In this document: in pieces, positions 35,198 to 42,479 of the stretch
Numbering within the stretch: the stretch's first letter is position 1
How the letters are laid out: each line of letters begins with the position of its first letter
Source of the DNA: Kandleria vitulina DSM 20405
Lineage (GTDB): Bacteria; Bacillota_I; Bacilli_A; Erysipelotrichales; Coprobacillaceae
Length of the DNA stretch: 56,237 bases
Reading direction: 5' to 3'
Assembly: GCF_000702065.1 (NCBI RefSeq)
Contig: NZ_KL370858.1
Location: forward strand, 7,059 to 63,295
Made by a program: the position numbers and the translations under genes
The notes under the pieces: generated by a model
What the model was told of the DNA's origin: nothing
Database searches by the model: none
Seen by the model: the letters and a program-made list of their open reading frames with translations, nothing else

Positions 35198-36035
35198 ATT
35201 CGACTTGTTTTGGACAGTACTGCATATCACTGACTTTGTAGACTGTCACAAAAGCCGTTGGATCTTTCTTTTTGACATAGTTCATTAACGTGCGATATTC
35301 GCTCTTGTTTACAATAGCGACAACTTCATCACGTTCTTCTTTATGATAGGCTCCCACAATACGATAAAGAGTAGCCCCTGATTTCATACTATCTATAATG
35401 AAATGCCGAATATCTTCCGCATGTCTAGACACAATGCAGACCTTTCGCTTTAACTTTTGATCAAAGATATAATGATCCAATACCATCCCATTAAGATAAG
35501 TACCAAGCAGAGAAAGGATCACCGTCTTTGTATCGTAGGCTAGAATAGCTGACAAGGCAATTAGGATACCTGCCATTGACATAGCTTTTCCTACTTCTAT
35601 TCCAAAATAGACATTCATGATCTTACCGACAATATCAATCCCACCAGATGATGCATTAGCATTAAAAAGCATCGCTGCCCCGATATTGACAGTAAAGATG
35701 TAACAGATGACATCTAATAATGGATCATTGGTCAACGAATGAAAATGTGGGAATATATGTTCTAGACATAAAAGCAGCACCGGTAAAAGGATACTGGCAT
35801 AGACAGTTCTTGAAATAAATGATTTTCCTACCAGAAAATAACCGATGATCAATAATGTAATATTAAGTATCATCGTAATACCAGCAACTGAAAGAGGCAT
35901 GAAATGCGACAACACAATAGCCAATCCGGAGATTGAACATACTGCCGCATGTGAAGGCACCAGGAAGAAGAAGACAGCTAAGCTAATAATAAGCGTTGCG
36001 ATAGACATAAGTGCATATTCTTTTAATACTTTCAT
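35196..36035 (-). CDS. YitT-family membrane protein
   Basis: The family is common in Bacillota and its function is not established. The ATG at 36035 (279 aa) is chosen because AAAGGGG lies 5 bases upstream. Residues about 5-185 hold five or six membrane segments, with NANASSGGIDIVGKIM between two of them, the family's most conserved piece. Residues about 190-279 form a cytoplasmic DUF2179-type domain (KVCIVSRHAEDIRHFII, then GAYHKEERDEVVAIVNKSEY). It begins 33 bases after the flavodoxin-like gene, so the two may share a transcript. Confidence 0.9.
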   Translation of the reverse strand: MKVLKEYALMSIATLIISLAVFFFLVPSHAAVCSISGLAIVLSHFMPLSVAGITMILNITLLIIGYFLVGKSFISRTVYASILLPVLLLCLEHIFPHFHSLTNDPLLDVICYIFTVNIGAAMLFNANASSGGIDIVGKIMNVYFGIEVGKAMSMAGILIALSAILAYDTKTVILSLLGTYLNGMVLDHYIFDQKLKRKVCIVSRHAEDIRHFIIDSMKSGATLYRIVGAYHKEERDEVVAIVNKSEYRTLMNYVKKKDPTAFVTVYKVSDMQYCPKQVE

Positions 36036-36068
36036 AAAAACCCCTTTTAGACACAAGAATACCAAGAC

Positions 36069-36584
36069 TTACGCCTTGGCATCATCAATTCTTTTTATTT
36101 TTTTAGCGAAAATCTCGATTTCTTCATTATCAAAATTCTCAAAGATTTCACCATTGCGTTCCTTAGGCATATAAGGACGTCTTTTATTCATAATGGTCAA
36201 AAGCATTCTTTCAGAAATACTTAGCTCAGGATAATAGAGTGCACCACCAAGTCCTGCCATCGTCTTGACATCTTTTAAGATCTCATAATCAAAAGCTCTA
36301 GTGACATAAGACATAAATTCACTAAAGAACAACGCGGTTACATAAATGGAATAGTGTCGTTCAATCAAAAAGTCCTGATTCTTTTTTATAAAGCTGACCA
36401 TTTCCTCATCAAGCTTACCAAAGTAGACAGGAATGCCGAGAATGAGTGTATCACAAGAAGAAAGCTTTTGGAAGTCTAAATCATTATAATCCATCAATAG
36501 GCATGTATCACCTAGATATGTGTTAATCACCTTTGCGATTTTTCTTGTAGAGCCATGCTTGCTTTTATAGAGAATACCAATCAT
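36069..36584 (-). CDS. Flavodoxin-domain protein
   Basis: This 171-residue protein starts with the FMN phosphate loop YKSKHGSTRKIAKVI, followed by LILGIPVYFGKLDEEMVSFI, which matches flavodoxin-fold proteins of the protoporphyrinogen-oxidase-like (HemG) group. The C-terminal third is rich in charged residues and has no recognised motif. An electron-transfer role is likely, but the partner is unknown. GGGAGGG precedes the ATG. The next gene is the YitT-type gene. Confidence 0.8.
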   Translation of the reverse strand: MIGILYKSKHGSTRKIAKVINTYLGDTCLLMDYNDLDFQKLSSCDTLILGIPVYFGKLDEEMVSFIKKNQDFLIERHYSIYVTALFFSEFMSYVTRAFDYEILKDVKTMAGLGGALYYPELSISERMLLTIMNKRRPYMPKERNGEIFENFDNEEIEIFAKKIKRIDDAKA

Positions 36585-36628
36585 AATCGAACCCTCCCTT
36601 ACTATTTAGTTTAATACATAATACTCAA

Positions 36629-36652
36629 AGAAAAAAGGGCATTCGCCCTTTT
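36629..36652 (-). terminator. Intrinsic terminator after the HU gene
   Basis: AAAGGGC-GAAT-GCCCTTT is followed by a T-run on the minus strand. Confidence 0.92.
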
Positions 36653-36656
36653 GATA

Positions 36657-36932
36657 TTATTTCTTTAATAATGCTTTTAAAGCAGTTGAAGCTTTAAATG
36701 CTGGAGCTTTAGATGCTGGAATATCAATTGGTTCCTTAGTAGCAGGATTGATACCTTTTCTAGCTGCTCTTTCTCTTACTTCAAATTTACCAAGACCAGC
36801 AACAGGTACTTCGTCACCTTCTGCTAAAGCTTCTTTTACAGTTTCTACAAATGCGTTTAATGCTGCTTCAGCCTGTACTTTAGTTAAGCCAGCTTCTTCA
36901 GCCATTTTTGCAACTAATTCTGTTTTTTTCAT
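36657..36932 (-). CDS. hup: DNA-binding protein HU
   Basis: HU is the main histone-like DNA-bending protein. It has 91 residues: KKTELVAKMAEEAGLTKVQAEAALNAFVETVKEALAEGDEV at the start, LGKFEVRERAARKGINPATKEPIDIPASKAPAFKAS (the DNA-binding arm with NPATKEPI) and a lysine end. AACGGAGAT precedes the ATG. It has its own promoter and terminator. Confidence 0.97.
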   Translation of the reverse strand: MKKTELVAKMAEEAGLTKVQAEAALNAFVETVKEALAEGDEVPVAGLGKFEVRERAARKGINPATKEPIDIPASKAPAFKASTALKALLKK

Positions 36933-36985
36933 AGATTATTATCTCCGTTTCTTATTTTATAATCAAGGTTTTTTACCCTGTTTCA

Positions 36986-37014
36986 ATTATACCAAACATA
37001 GAAAGTACATACAA
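36986..37014 (-). promoter_or_regulatory. Promoter of the HU gene
   Basis: TTGTAT (37009-37014) and TATAAT (36986-36991) are 17 bases apart, just past the stop codon of the upstream RpiR-family gene. Confidence 0.8.
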
Positions 37015-37017
37015 GGA

Positions 37018-37851
37018 TTACATATTAGAATATTTAAGTCCATAGCGTAAATAAATAACATTAAATAAGCTTAACATGTCAATTGTACCCATCATTGCAG
37101 ATTGTGTGTAGTCACTCTCATGACCCTGCAATCTGTAGTAATGACTGATTGCTTCATTCTCGTAATCCTGGTTCATTGTCACAAGAAGAATCTGTGGCTT
37201 GCGCTCTGCTAATTTAGAGACAAGATTGTCCATTGCTTTCTTTCTTGCACGAACTGTTACGATGATGACCAATTCTCCTTCTTCAATTGTATCAAGCTTC
37301 TGTAGTTCATCACCTCTTTCGACAAAAGAGTAGATAAACTTTTTATGCTTAAGCATCTTTAACTGGAAATCATTGCAGACAAGCTTAGAGAACTGATAGG
37401 CATACATATGAATTCTTGGTGAAGAATGCATCAGTTCACAGATTTTATCAATATCTTCTATCTGTACTGAACTTTGTCCTAATGTTAATGATTTCTTTGT
37501 TTCCTCATAGATCTTATTGACAATCTCCTGAGGATTTTCTGCCAACTTCTTTTTCTCTTCTTCTTCAAGATGAATCTCGTCATTGGCTAGATCCAAGGCA
37601 ATCTGCAGCTCTTTCTTAAAGCTCGCAAAACTCTTGCAGTTTAGATCCTTACAGAATCTTGAAATCGTTGCTGGTGACGTATAGCACATGTTCGCAAGAT
37701 CATTAATTGAGATGTTTGGAATCTCATCAAGATTATCAAGAATCGTTTCTGCGATTGTGTAGTACATATCCTGTGAAGATGAAACATTCACATAACTCAT
37801 AAGAGTATATAGGATATCTACTTCATTATAATTATTTATTGATCTTAGCAT
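37018..37851 (-). CDS. RpiR-family regulator downstream of the fumarase genes
   Basis: It has 277 residues: an N-terminal helix-turn-helix (about 25-85, with ISINDLANMCYTSPATISRFCKDLNC) and a SIS-type sensor domain (about 125-260). The SIS glycine- and serine-rich sugar-phosphate loop is hard to see, so the ligand may differ from a phosphosugar. GGAGGG lies 5 bases before the ATG, and the start overlaps the fumarase beta gene by 20 bases, so it belongs to the same transcript. It is similar in layout to the regulator at the head of this operon, but clearly diverged in sequence. Confidence 0.87.
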   Translation of the reverse strand: MLRSINNYNEVDILYTLMSYVNVSSSQDMYYTIAETILDNLDEIPNISINDLANMCYTSPATISRFCKDLNCKSFASFKKELQIALDLANDEIHLEEEEKKKLAENPQEIVNKIYEETKKSLTLGQSSVQIEDIDKICELMHSSPRIHMYAYQFSKLVCNDFQLKMLKHKKFIYSFVERGDELQKLDTIEEGELVIIVTVRARKKAMDNLVSKLAERKPQILLVTMNQDYENEAISHYYRLQGHESDYTQSAMMGTIDMLSLFNVIYLRYGLKYSNM

Positions 37852-38401
37852 ATCGTCCCTCCGTATACTTTAATTTACCAATTTCATAGAGATCATGACC
37901 TTCATCATCTATAACGACTGTTAAAGGCATATCCTTAACTTCAAGTCTTCTTATTGCTTCTGGACCAAGATCCTCAAAGGCAATCACTTCACAGGAAGTA
38001 ATGCAATCAGCCATGATTGCGCCAGCCCCGCCGATAGCCCCAAAATATAAGGCATGTGTCTCTTTCATTGTATCAATGACATCCTGACTGCGTTTTCCCT
38101 TGCCAATCATGCCTCTTAATCCCTCTTTTAATAAACGAGGAGAATAGGCATCCATACGATAGGATGTCGTTGGTCCACAAGGACCAATTACTTCATCATC
38201 AGTTGCAGGCGCCGGTCCTGCAAAATATATAATCGCATCCCTCATATCAAAAGGGAGCTCTTCACCATTATCTAACATTTCAATAATCCGTTTATGCGCT
38301 GCATCTCTGGCAGTATAGATTGTCCCACTTAATTTGATTTGATCGCCAGTATGAAGACTCTTGACTTTTTCAAGTGTCAAAGGTGTATGAATTGAAATCA
38401 T
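37832..38401 (-). CDS. Class I fumarate hydratase, beta subunit
   Basis: This subunit (189 residues) pairs with the alpha subunit to convert fumarate and malate; the related L(+)-tartrate dehydratase cannot be excluded. Seen: GDQIKLSGTIYTARDAAHKRI, the conserved YFAGPAP and GPCGPTTSYRMDAYSPRLL, and GAIGGAGAIMADCI. Its ATG overlaps the alpha-subunit TGA (ATGA), so the two are made together. In two-subunit Bacillota and archaeal enzymes the lengths match those seen here. Confidence 0.93.
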   Translation of the reverse strand: MISIHTPLTLEKVKSLHTGDQIKLSGTIYTARDAAHKRIIEMLDNGEELPFDMRDAIIYFAGPAPATDDEVIGPCGPTTSYRMDAYSPRLLKEGLRGMIGKGKRSQDVIDTMKETHALYFGAIGGAGAIMADCITSCEVIAFEDLGPEAIRRLEVKDMPLTVVIDDEGHDLYEIGKLKYTEGRYAKINK

Positions 38402-39240
38402 AATACCATCTCCTTATGTCTTGCCACATGGCAACAGATGCTGACGGCACAGGGCAATCCGGCAATATGAGTGGGCAGTGTTTCAATATGAAGAGACAAA
38501 GCTGTCGTCGCTCCACCATATCCTGCTGGACCAATGCCTAAGGCATTGATGCTCTCTAGAAGCTCTTTTTCTAAAGCACTATAACGTGGATCTTCATGAT
38601 GTTCATTTGCATCCTTTAACATCGCCTTCTTTGAAAGCAGTGCCACATTTTCAAAGTTTCCGCCAATCCCCACACCTATGACAATAGGTGGGCATGGATT
38701 GGGTCCCGCCTGTTCCACAGTGTCCAATACAAATTGCTTAACGCCTTCGACACCATCGCTTGGCTTAAGCATCTTAAGCTGACACATATTCTCACTACCA
38801 AATCCCTTTGGCGCTACAATGATCTTCAGCTTATCACCAGGCACGATTTCATAATGAATCAAGGCTGGTGTATTATCATTGGTATTCTTTCTTTCAAAGA
38901 GTGGATCAGCGACTACGCTTTTACGAAGATAGCCTTCCACATACCCTTGTCTTACACCTTCATTAATGGCATCAGTCAGATTCCCTTCAATATGAACATC
39001 CTGACCCAGTTCAATAAATATACAGGCCATGCCTGTATCCTGACAGATAGGTCGTTTCTTGCTTTTGGCAATATCCGCATTCCGCTTGATTACTTCCAAT
39101 GTACCTTTAGAAAGAGGCATCTCTTCTTGAGAGATTCCTTTTTTAAGAAGTGCATAAATATCCTTAGGTAAAGCATAGTTTGCTTCAATGCACATTTCTT
39201 TTACTTTTTCACTAATCAAGGATGCTTCAATAACTCTCAT
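38398..39240 (-). CDS. Class I fumarate hydratase, alpha subunit
   Basis: This is the iron-sulfur catalytic subunit of an oxygen-sensitive fumarase. The ATG at 39240 (280 aa) is chosen because GGAGACA lies just upstream. Likely [4Fe-4S] ligands are Cys66 (PICQDTGMA), Cys183 (NPCPP) and Cys269 or Cys270 (ICCHVARH). KGFGSENMC and GVGIGGNFE are conserved. Fumarate for reduction or malate for the C4 branch are possible roles in an anaerobe. It lies 18 bases after an RpiR-family regulator and overlaps the beta subunit by four bases. Confidence 0.93.
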   Translation of the reverse strand: MRVIEASLISEKVKEMCIEANYALPKDIYALLKKGISQEEMPLSKGTLEVIKRNADIAKSKKRPICQDTGMACIFIELGQDVHIEGNLTDAINEGVRQGYVEGYLRKSVVADPLFERKNTNDNTPALIHYEIVPGDKLKIIVAPKGFGSENMCQLKMLKPSDGVEGVKQFVLDTVEQAGPNPCPPIVIGVGIGGNFENVALLSKKAMLKDANEHHEDPRYSALEKELLESINALGIGPAGYGGATTALSLHIETLPTHIAGLPCAVSICCHVARHKEMVL

Positions 39241-39258
39241 ACTGTCTCCTTTCAATTG

Positions 39259-40071
39259 CTAACGCTTATTTTTTTCCGAAGGACTATAAAGCGTGTAATA
39301 TCTTAAACTCATCAATTCAACGGTAGTCAGTAAGGCATGCTTGCCTGACTTGCCATCTTTTGGCATGCTGAGCTTAATTCGATAATCAATTGGAATATTC
39401 AGGAAGTTTCTTTCTTCACTGGTAATAAGTACGACCTTGCATTTAGATTTCTTTAGATATTTCATCATCTTGCTGGCAGTACCCATAAAATGACCATTGA
39501 CTGAAACGACAATGGCAACTGAATCTTTAGTCATATTCATGGCACATTCAAGCTGTCTTTCAGTATCCATATAGGCAGTCGTAAACTTTCCAAGCATTAA
39601 TAGATCAGTTTGGAAATGCATAGCTGCACTGTTGGAAAACTGTGTTCCAAAGAATACAACCTGCTTGCAGTCATGAATAAGCTTTAGCACCTGATCAATC
39701 ACATTCCAATCCAATGAGTCTGGTAAATCCTGCATAGTCGCAATAACCTGATTGACATACTCTCTTGTAGCGGCTACAGGCTGCGACTTCATTTTGGCAG
39801 CTGGGATATTGATCAGATTATTAAATTTATGTACATCAGATTCAAACATCTGACACTCCTGTTTTAAGTGTGCATAGTTCTCATATCCCAATGCACGACA
39901 AAAACGTGAAATAGTTGCTGGCGATACAAAACATGCGTTGGCCAGTTCACTGATACGCATTCCTGAAATCAATGCAAAGTTGTTTGCCATAAACAAGGCA
40001 ATGTTATAATTTGTATCTTTTTCATTTGCGGTATCTAAATAAATAATCAATCTATAAAAGAGGTTCTTCAT
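39259..40071 (-). CDS. RpiR-family regulator at the head of the fumarase operon
   Basis: The ATG at 40071 (270 aa) is chosen because GGGGAGGA lies 5 bases upstream. The helix-turn-helix (about 25-80) contains MRISELANACFVSPATISRFCRALGYENY. The SIS-like domain (about 120-255) contains CKQVVFFGTQFSNSAAMHFQTDL and VAIVVSVNGHFMG, in which the usual S-x-S-G-E-T loop is replaced by SVNGHF, so the ligand is probably not a typical phosphosugar. It is first in the rpiR-fumarase alpha-beta-rpiR operon, and an operator-like repeat overlaps its promoter. Confidence 0.87.
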   Translation of the reverse strand: MKNLFYRLIIYLDTANEKDTNYNIALFMANNFALISGMRISELANACFVSPATISRFCRALGYENYAHLKQECQMFESDVHKFNNLINIPAAKMKSQPVAATREYVNQVIATMQDLPDSLDWNVIDQVLKLIHDCKQVVFFGTQFSNSAAMHFQTDLLMLGKFTTAYMDTERQLECAMNMTKDSVAIVVSVNGHFMGTASKMMKYLKKSKCKVVLITSEERNFLNIPIDYRIKLSMPKDGKSGKHALLTTVELMSLRYYTLYSPSEKNKR

Positions 40072-40102
40072 AATATCCTCCCCTACTCTCTTCAATAATC
40101 AT

Positions 40103-40141
40103 ATTATATCTTATGATAGCGGTTTATGAAAGTGATTTCAT
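40103..40141 (-). promoter_or_regulatory. Promoter of the rpiR-fumarase operon with overlapping inverted repeat
   Basis: TTTCAT (40126-40131) and TATAAT (40103-40108) are 17 bases apart. The repeat ATGAAA-GTGA-TTTCAT (40126-40141) covers the -35 box. It could bind the RpiR proteins or CcpA, since TGAAAGTGATTTCA is one base from a cre consensus. Confidence 0.65.
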
Positions 40142-40170
40142 TCCTTTTTTCTATTAGATTTTAAATTCAA

Positions 40171-40199
40171 TTGCATCTCACTTCATAAATTGATAAAAT
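40171..40199 (+). promoter_or_regulatory. Promoter of the 92-residue protein gene
   Basis: TTGCAT (40171-40176) and TAAAAT (40194-40199) are 17 bases apart. The predicted start is only about 10 bases before the ATG, giving a very short leader. Confidence 0.6.
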
Positions 40200-40215
40200 A
40201 TTTTATGGTGATTAC

Positions 40216-40494
40216 ATGGATAGAGAATTAATAAGTAGAACATTACAAAATATCATTAATATTTCTCACGTTTGGGAGTATGATAAATTCTCCCATGATC
40301 AGTTATCAGAAGCACTTAGAAATGAAATGCTCGATGCCTCTTCTGACAAGCCTGAAGCACAAGCAGAGATTGATTCCATTTTAGCTGCTCACCATGATGC
40401 AATCATGAATATTGAACACAATAACATTGAAGAAGAATCACACGCACTGTTTCTAGAAGCATTGCGTAAATGGAAACGAGATTATTTTCTATAA
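40216..40494 (+). CDS. Small soluble protein of unknown function, 92 aa
   Basis: I do not recognise the family. GGTGAT lies just before the ATG and a good promoter is upstream, so it is likely real. The protein is acidic, mostly helical, with no signal or membrane segment, and ends LFLEALRKWKRDYFL. It is divergent from the fumarase regulator and precedes a 24-residue hydrophobic peptide by 12 bases. The two end at a shared terminator and form an isolated plus-strand unit. Confidence 0.75.
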   Translation: MDRELISRTLQNIINISHVWEYDKFSHDQLSEALRNEMLDASSDKPEAQAEIDSILAAHHDAIMNIEHNNIEEESHALFLEALRKWKRDYFL

Positions 40495-40506
40495 GAGGCG
40501 ATAGAC

Positions 40507-40581
40507 ATGCAGATTATTATTATCATTGTAGCTGCCATTGGACTTGGCTCACTATATTCTCAATTTCACAAAAAAGACTGA
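40507..40581 (+). CDS. 24-residue single-span membrane peptide
   Basis: The frame reads MQIIIIIVAAIGLGSLYSQF followed by HKKD. AGAGGCGA lies 5-7 bases before the ATG. It begins 12 bases after the 92-residue protein and its stop sits in the left arm of the terminator. One hydrophobic helix (2-16) and a short basic end resemble small membrane peptides, including regulators and type I toxins; which one cannot be told. The compact spacing argues that it is translated. Confidence 0.55.
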   Translation: MQIIIIIVAAIGLGSLYSQFHKKD

Positions 40582-40602
40582 ACGCATTGTTCAGTCTTTT
40601 TC
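40571..40602 (+). terminator. Bidirectional intrinsic terminator
   Basis: AAAGACTGAAC-GCATT-GTTCAGTCTTT, 11-bp stem, is flanked by A-rich and T-rich runs. It ends the plus-strand pair and also the minus-strand gene that starts at 41359. Confidence 0.92.
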
Positions 40603-41359
40603 ATTCGATATAGTTTTTTAATTCTTCAAAAGTTAAAGTGACACAGTTTTCTATCAGATGATCGAGTTCATTGTGAGAAAGATAATCCAAAAAACGATAG
40701 TTCATATCCCCAAAGCGCTGAATAAATACCTTCTTTAAAAACAGCACCTGGGATTTGATCTGACGCTCTTCTGAGAGCTTCAGCTGTTTCTTTAATAAAC
40801 TGCACTGTTGCTTGATGGCTTTGACTTCTTCTTGATAATAGTCCCTATAGACACTTTTCATGTTTTCTTCATTTTCAATGAAATGATGGAAACATGAAAG
40901 TATTGATGAGCCTAATTCATCTTCATTAGAAGGAGATGTAAGCTGTTCTACAAAATGAGAAAGAAAACTATCATCCCTATTTGGACAAGTCAAAGAAATG
41001 AGATCAGTACGCATTCCTTTATCATAAAGCATTGTGCGAGATGAACGATAAGTAAATGTCTCAATAAAAATATCTCTCTTTATACCAGTAAAAACAATCT
41101 GATAAAACGGTTCACCGTAAGTATAGCTTGACATCAGCTGCTTAAAAAGCAGTTCAAAGGTTTCTACACGTTCTATTATAAAGTGACAGCGTATCTCTTT
41201 TTTATAAAATGTACCTAAGAGAAGATCTCCTTCTTCGATAGATAAGTTGGTGATGTCTTCTTTAATAAGAGATTCAATGATTTGCTTAATGAACTGCTCA
41301 TCTAAGCTGTGCATGACACTTTTAAAAAACGGCTGACTCAAATAGATCCATTCTTCCAT
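40601..41359 (-). CDS. Protein of unknown function, 252 aa
   Basis: I do not recognise the family. The ATG at 41359 is chosen because TAGGAGG lies 7 bases upstream. There is no signal or membrane segment. A lysine-rich helical stretch (about 170-200, KAIKQQCSLLKKQLKLSEERQ) looks like a coiled coil, and the C-terminal 50 residues (VFIQRFGDMNYRFLDYLSH...) recall the tail of Rpn/YhgA-type transposase-related nucleases, but the nuclease core is not visible. Directly upstream lies a MITE-like element, which separates it from the nearest good promoter. Confidence 0.7.
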   Translation of the reverse strand: MEEWIYLSQPFFKSVMHSLDEQFIKQIIESLIKEDITNLSIEEGDLLLGTFYKKEIRCHFIIERVETFELLFKQLMSSYTYGEPFYQIVFTGIKRDIFIETFTYRSSRTMLYDKGMRTDLISLTCPNRDDSFLSHFVEQLTSPSNEDELGSSILSCFHHFIENEENMKSVYRDYYQEEVKAIKQQCSLLKKQLKLSEERQIKSQVLFLKKVFIQRFGDMNYRFLDYLSHNELDHLIENCVTLTFEELKNYIE

Positions 41360-41413
41360 AAGTATGCCTCCTACTATTCTATACGCATACAAATAGAAGT
41401 TTTCTTGCAAAAT

Positions 41414-41641
41414 AAAAGATACTCTTTTAAAATCTAACCTTTTCCAGCTTATTATTCTTGGCTCTCTATTCTGATTCGTTTCATTGAGCTCTCCACCTAT
41501 GACTCTTCTCGCTCATAGATTTCTGTTTGCATCATCAGAATATTTACTATCAGTTTTGATAGTCCTACTTTGGCTTTTCCGAATGATTTCTCAACCTATT
41601 CTTTGTTATGCCAGGTCAGATTCTATTTTAGAGTATCTTTT
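41414..41641. mobile_element. MITE-like element or decayed insertion sequence, 228 bp
   Basis: AAAAGATACTCT (41414-41425) and AGAGTATCTTTT (41630-41641) are perfect 12-bp terminal inverted repeats. Inside them TCTAACC and the complement of GGTCAGA extend the symmetry. There is no intact gene; a minus-strand frame reads EKSFGKAKVGLSKLIVNIL and then stops, which could be a transposase remnant. No target duplication is evident. The plus-strand frame across it is not convincing. This and the adjacent promoter fill the roughly 390 bases between genes. Confidence 0.5.
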
Positions 41642-41667
41642 TTCTTTAAGAAGTTGGTTTAATCAGT

Positions 41668-41715
41668 CCTCCTTCTTTGTAATTAAAATATATCATAACT
41701 TGTAAGCGTTTACAA
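41668..41715 (-). promoter_or_regulatory. cre-overlapped promoter with ribosome site but no gene
   Basis: TTGTAA (41710-41715), a 17-base spacer and TATATT (41687-41692) form a promoter. A perfect cre sequence TGTAAGCGTTTACA (41701-41714) covers the -35 box. A strong AAGGAGG (41668-41674) follows, yet no start codon is within reach and the MITE-like element begins 26 bases on. It looks like a decapitated gene. The 18-bp palindrome around the cre followed by T-rich sequence could alternatively act as a plus-strand terminator. Confidence 0.55.
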
Positions 41716-41723
41716 GTCTTTTT

Positions 41724-41756
41724 TTAAAAAAAGTGGATTTTTTTTAAAATCCACTA
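41724..41756 (-). terminator. Intrinsic terminator after the deacetylase gene
   Basis: AGTGGATTTT and AAAATCCACT pair around a short A-rich loop and are followed by seven T on the minus strand. Confidence 0.88.
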
Positions 41757-42461
41757 ATTATTGATATGCTGATGTGCCTGGAATGATGATTTAGATAATT
41801 TTCTGAATGCATATCCATGTTTCTTGTAGTATTTAATGATCTTTGGCAAAGCCTTTACCGTTGTGGTCTTTGTACGCATATCATGCATTAAAATAACACA
41901 GTGATTCATATTGCCGCTCTTAGTCGCATTTCTTGCTATACGCTTATAAGGAACAGTGGCTCCCGCAGCATCCCCACTGCTGACATTCCAGTCCTGATAA
42001 ATAAGACCTTTTTCTTTCGCCTCTTTAGCAAGCTTCTTCATAATGCCATGTGAGTAATGACGTGAGATGGTATTGGAAGCTCCACCAGGGAATCTGAAGA
42101 TTTTTGAAGAATGTCCTGTATAGGCTTTAACAATCTTATTCATCTTCTCGTGATCCTTCCAAAAAGCTTTAGTTGAACTATAGATTTTCTTATAGTCATG
42201 TGAGTATGTATGAACTTCAACACCATTTCCCATCTGGTAAGCTTTCTTCATATATTTGAAGTAAGCTGGTTCTTGAGCTGTGACAAAGAATGTAGCTACT
42301 ACATGATATTTCTTTAAGACCTTAAGAACCTTTGGTGTATTTTGTGATGGTCCATCATCAAATGTAAGATAAACAATCTTTTTTTCTTTAGCAGATACAC
42401 TTCCGATAGGAAGCAATAAAGAAAAAACAAGCAAAACGATTAACAGTTTAAATCCCTTCAA
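41754..42461 (-). CDS. Secreted polysaccharide deacetylase (NodB-type)
   Basis: This enzyme removes acetyl groups from N-acetyl sugars; in Bacillota it usually acts on peptidoglycan GlcNAc and gives lysozyme resistance. The start is TTG at 42461, with GAGGGA 7 bases upstream. It has 235 residues: a signal peptide (about 1-24, ending SVSA), TFDDGPS (33-39) with Asp36, metal histidines H84 and H88 in HTYSHDY, RFPGGAS, DWNVSSGD, and LMHD near residue 200. It follows proC by 18 bases and may be cotranscribed with it. Confidence 0.9.
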   Translation of the reverse strand: MKGFKLLIVLLVFSLLLPIGSVSAKEKKIVYLTFDDGPSQNTPKVLKVLKKYHVVATFFVTAQEPAYFKYMKKAYQMGNGVEVHTYSHDYKKIYSSTKAFWKDHEKMNKIVKAYTGHSSKIFRFPGGASNTISRHYSHGIMKKLAKEAKEKGLIYQDWNVSSGDAAGATVPYKRIARNATKSGNMNHCVILMHDMRTKTTTVKALPKIIKYYKKHGYAFRKLSKSSFQAHQHINN

Positions 42462-42479
42462 GATTATCCCTCTTTTCTA

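Noticed and set aside
41484-41705. Plus-strand 73-residue reading frame
   Set aside because: It lies across the MITE-like element and its flank, has no ribosome site and no recognisable family.
41699-41716. 18-bp palindrome only as a plus-strand terminator
   Set aside because: The core is a perfect cre sequence placed on a 17-bp-spaced minus-strand promoter, so an operator is the better reading; the terminator reading is kept as an alternative.
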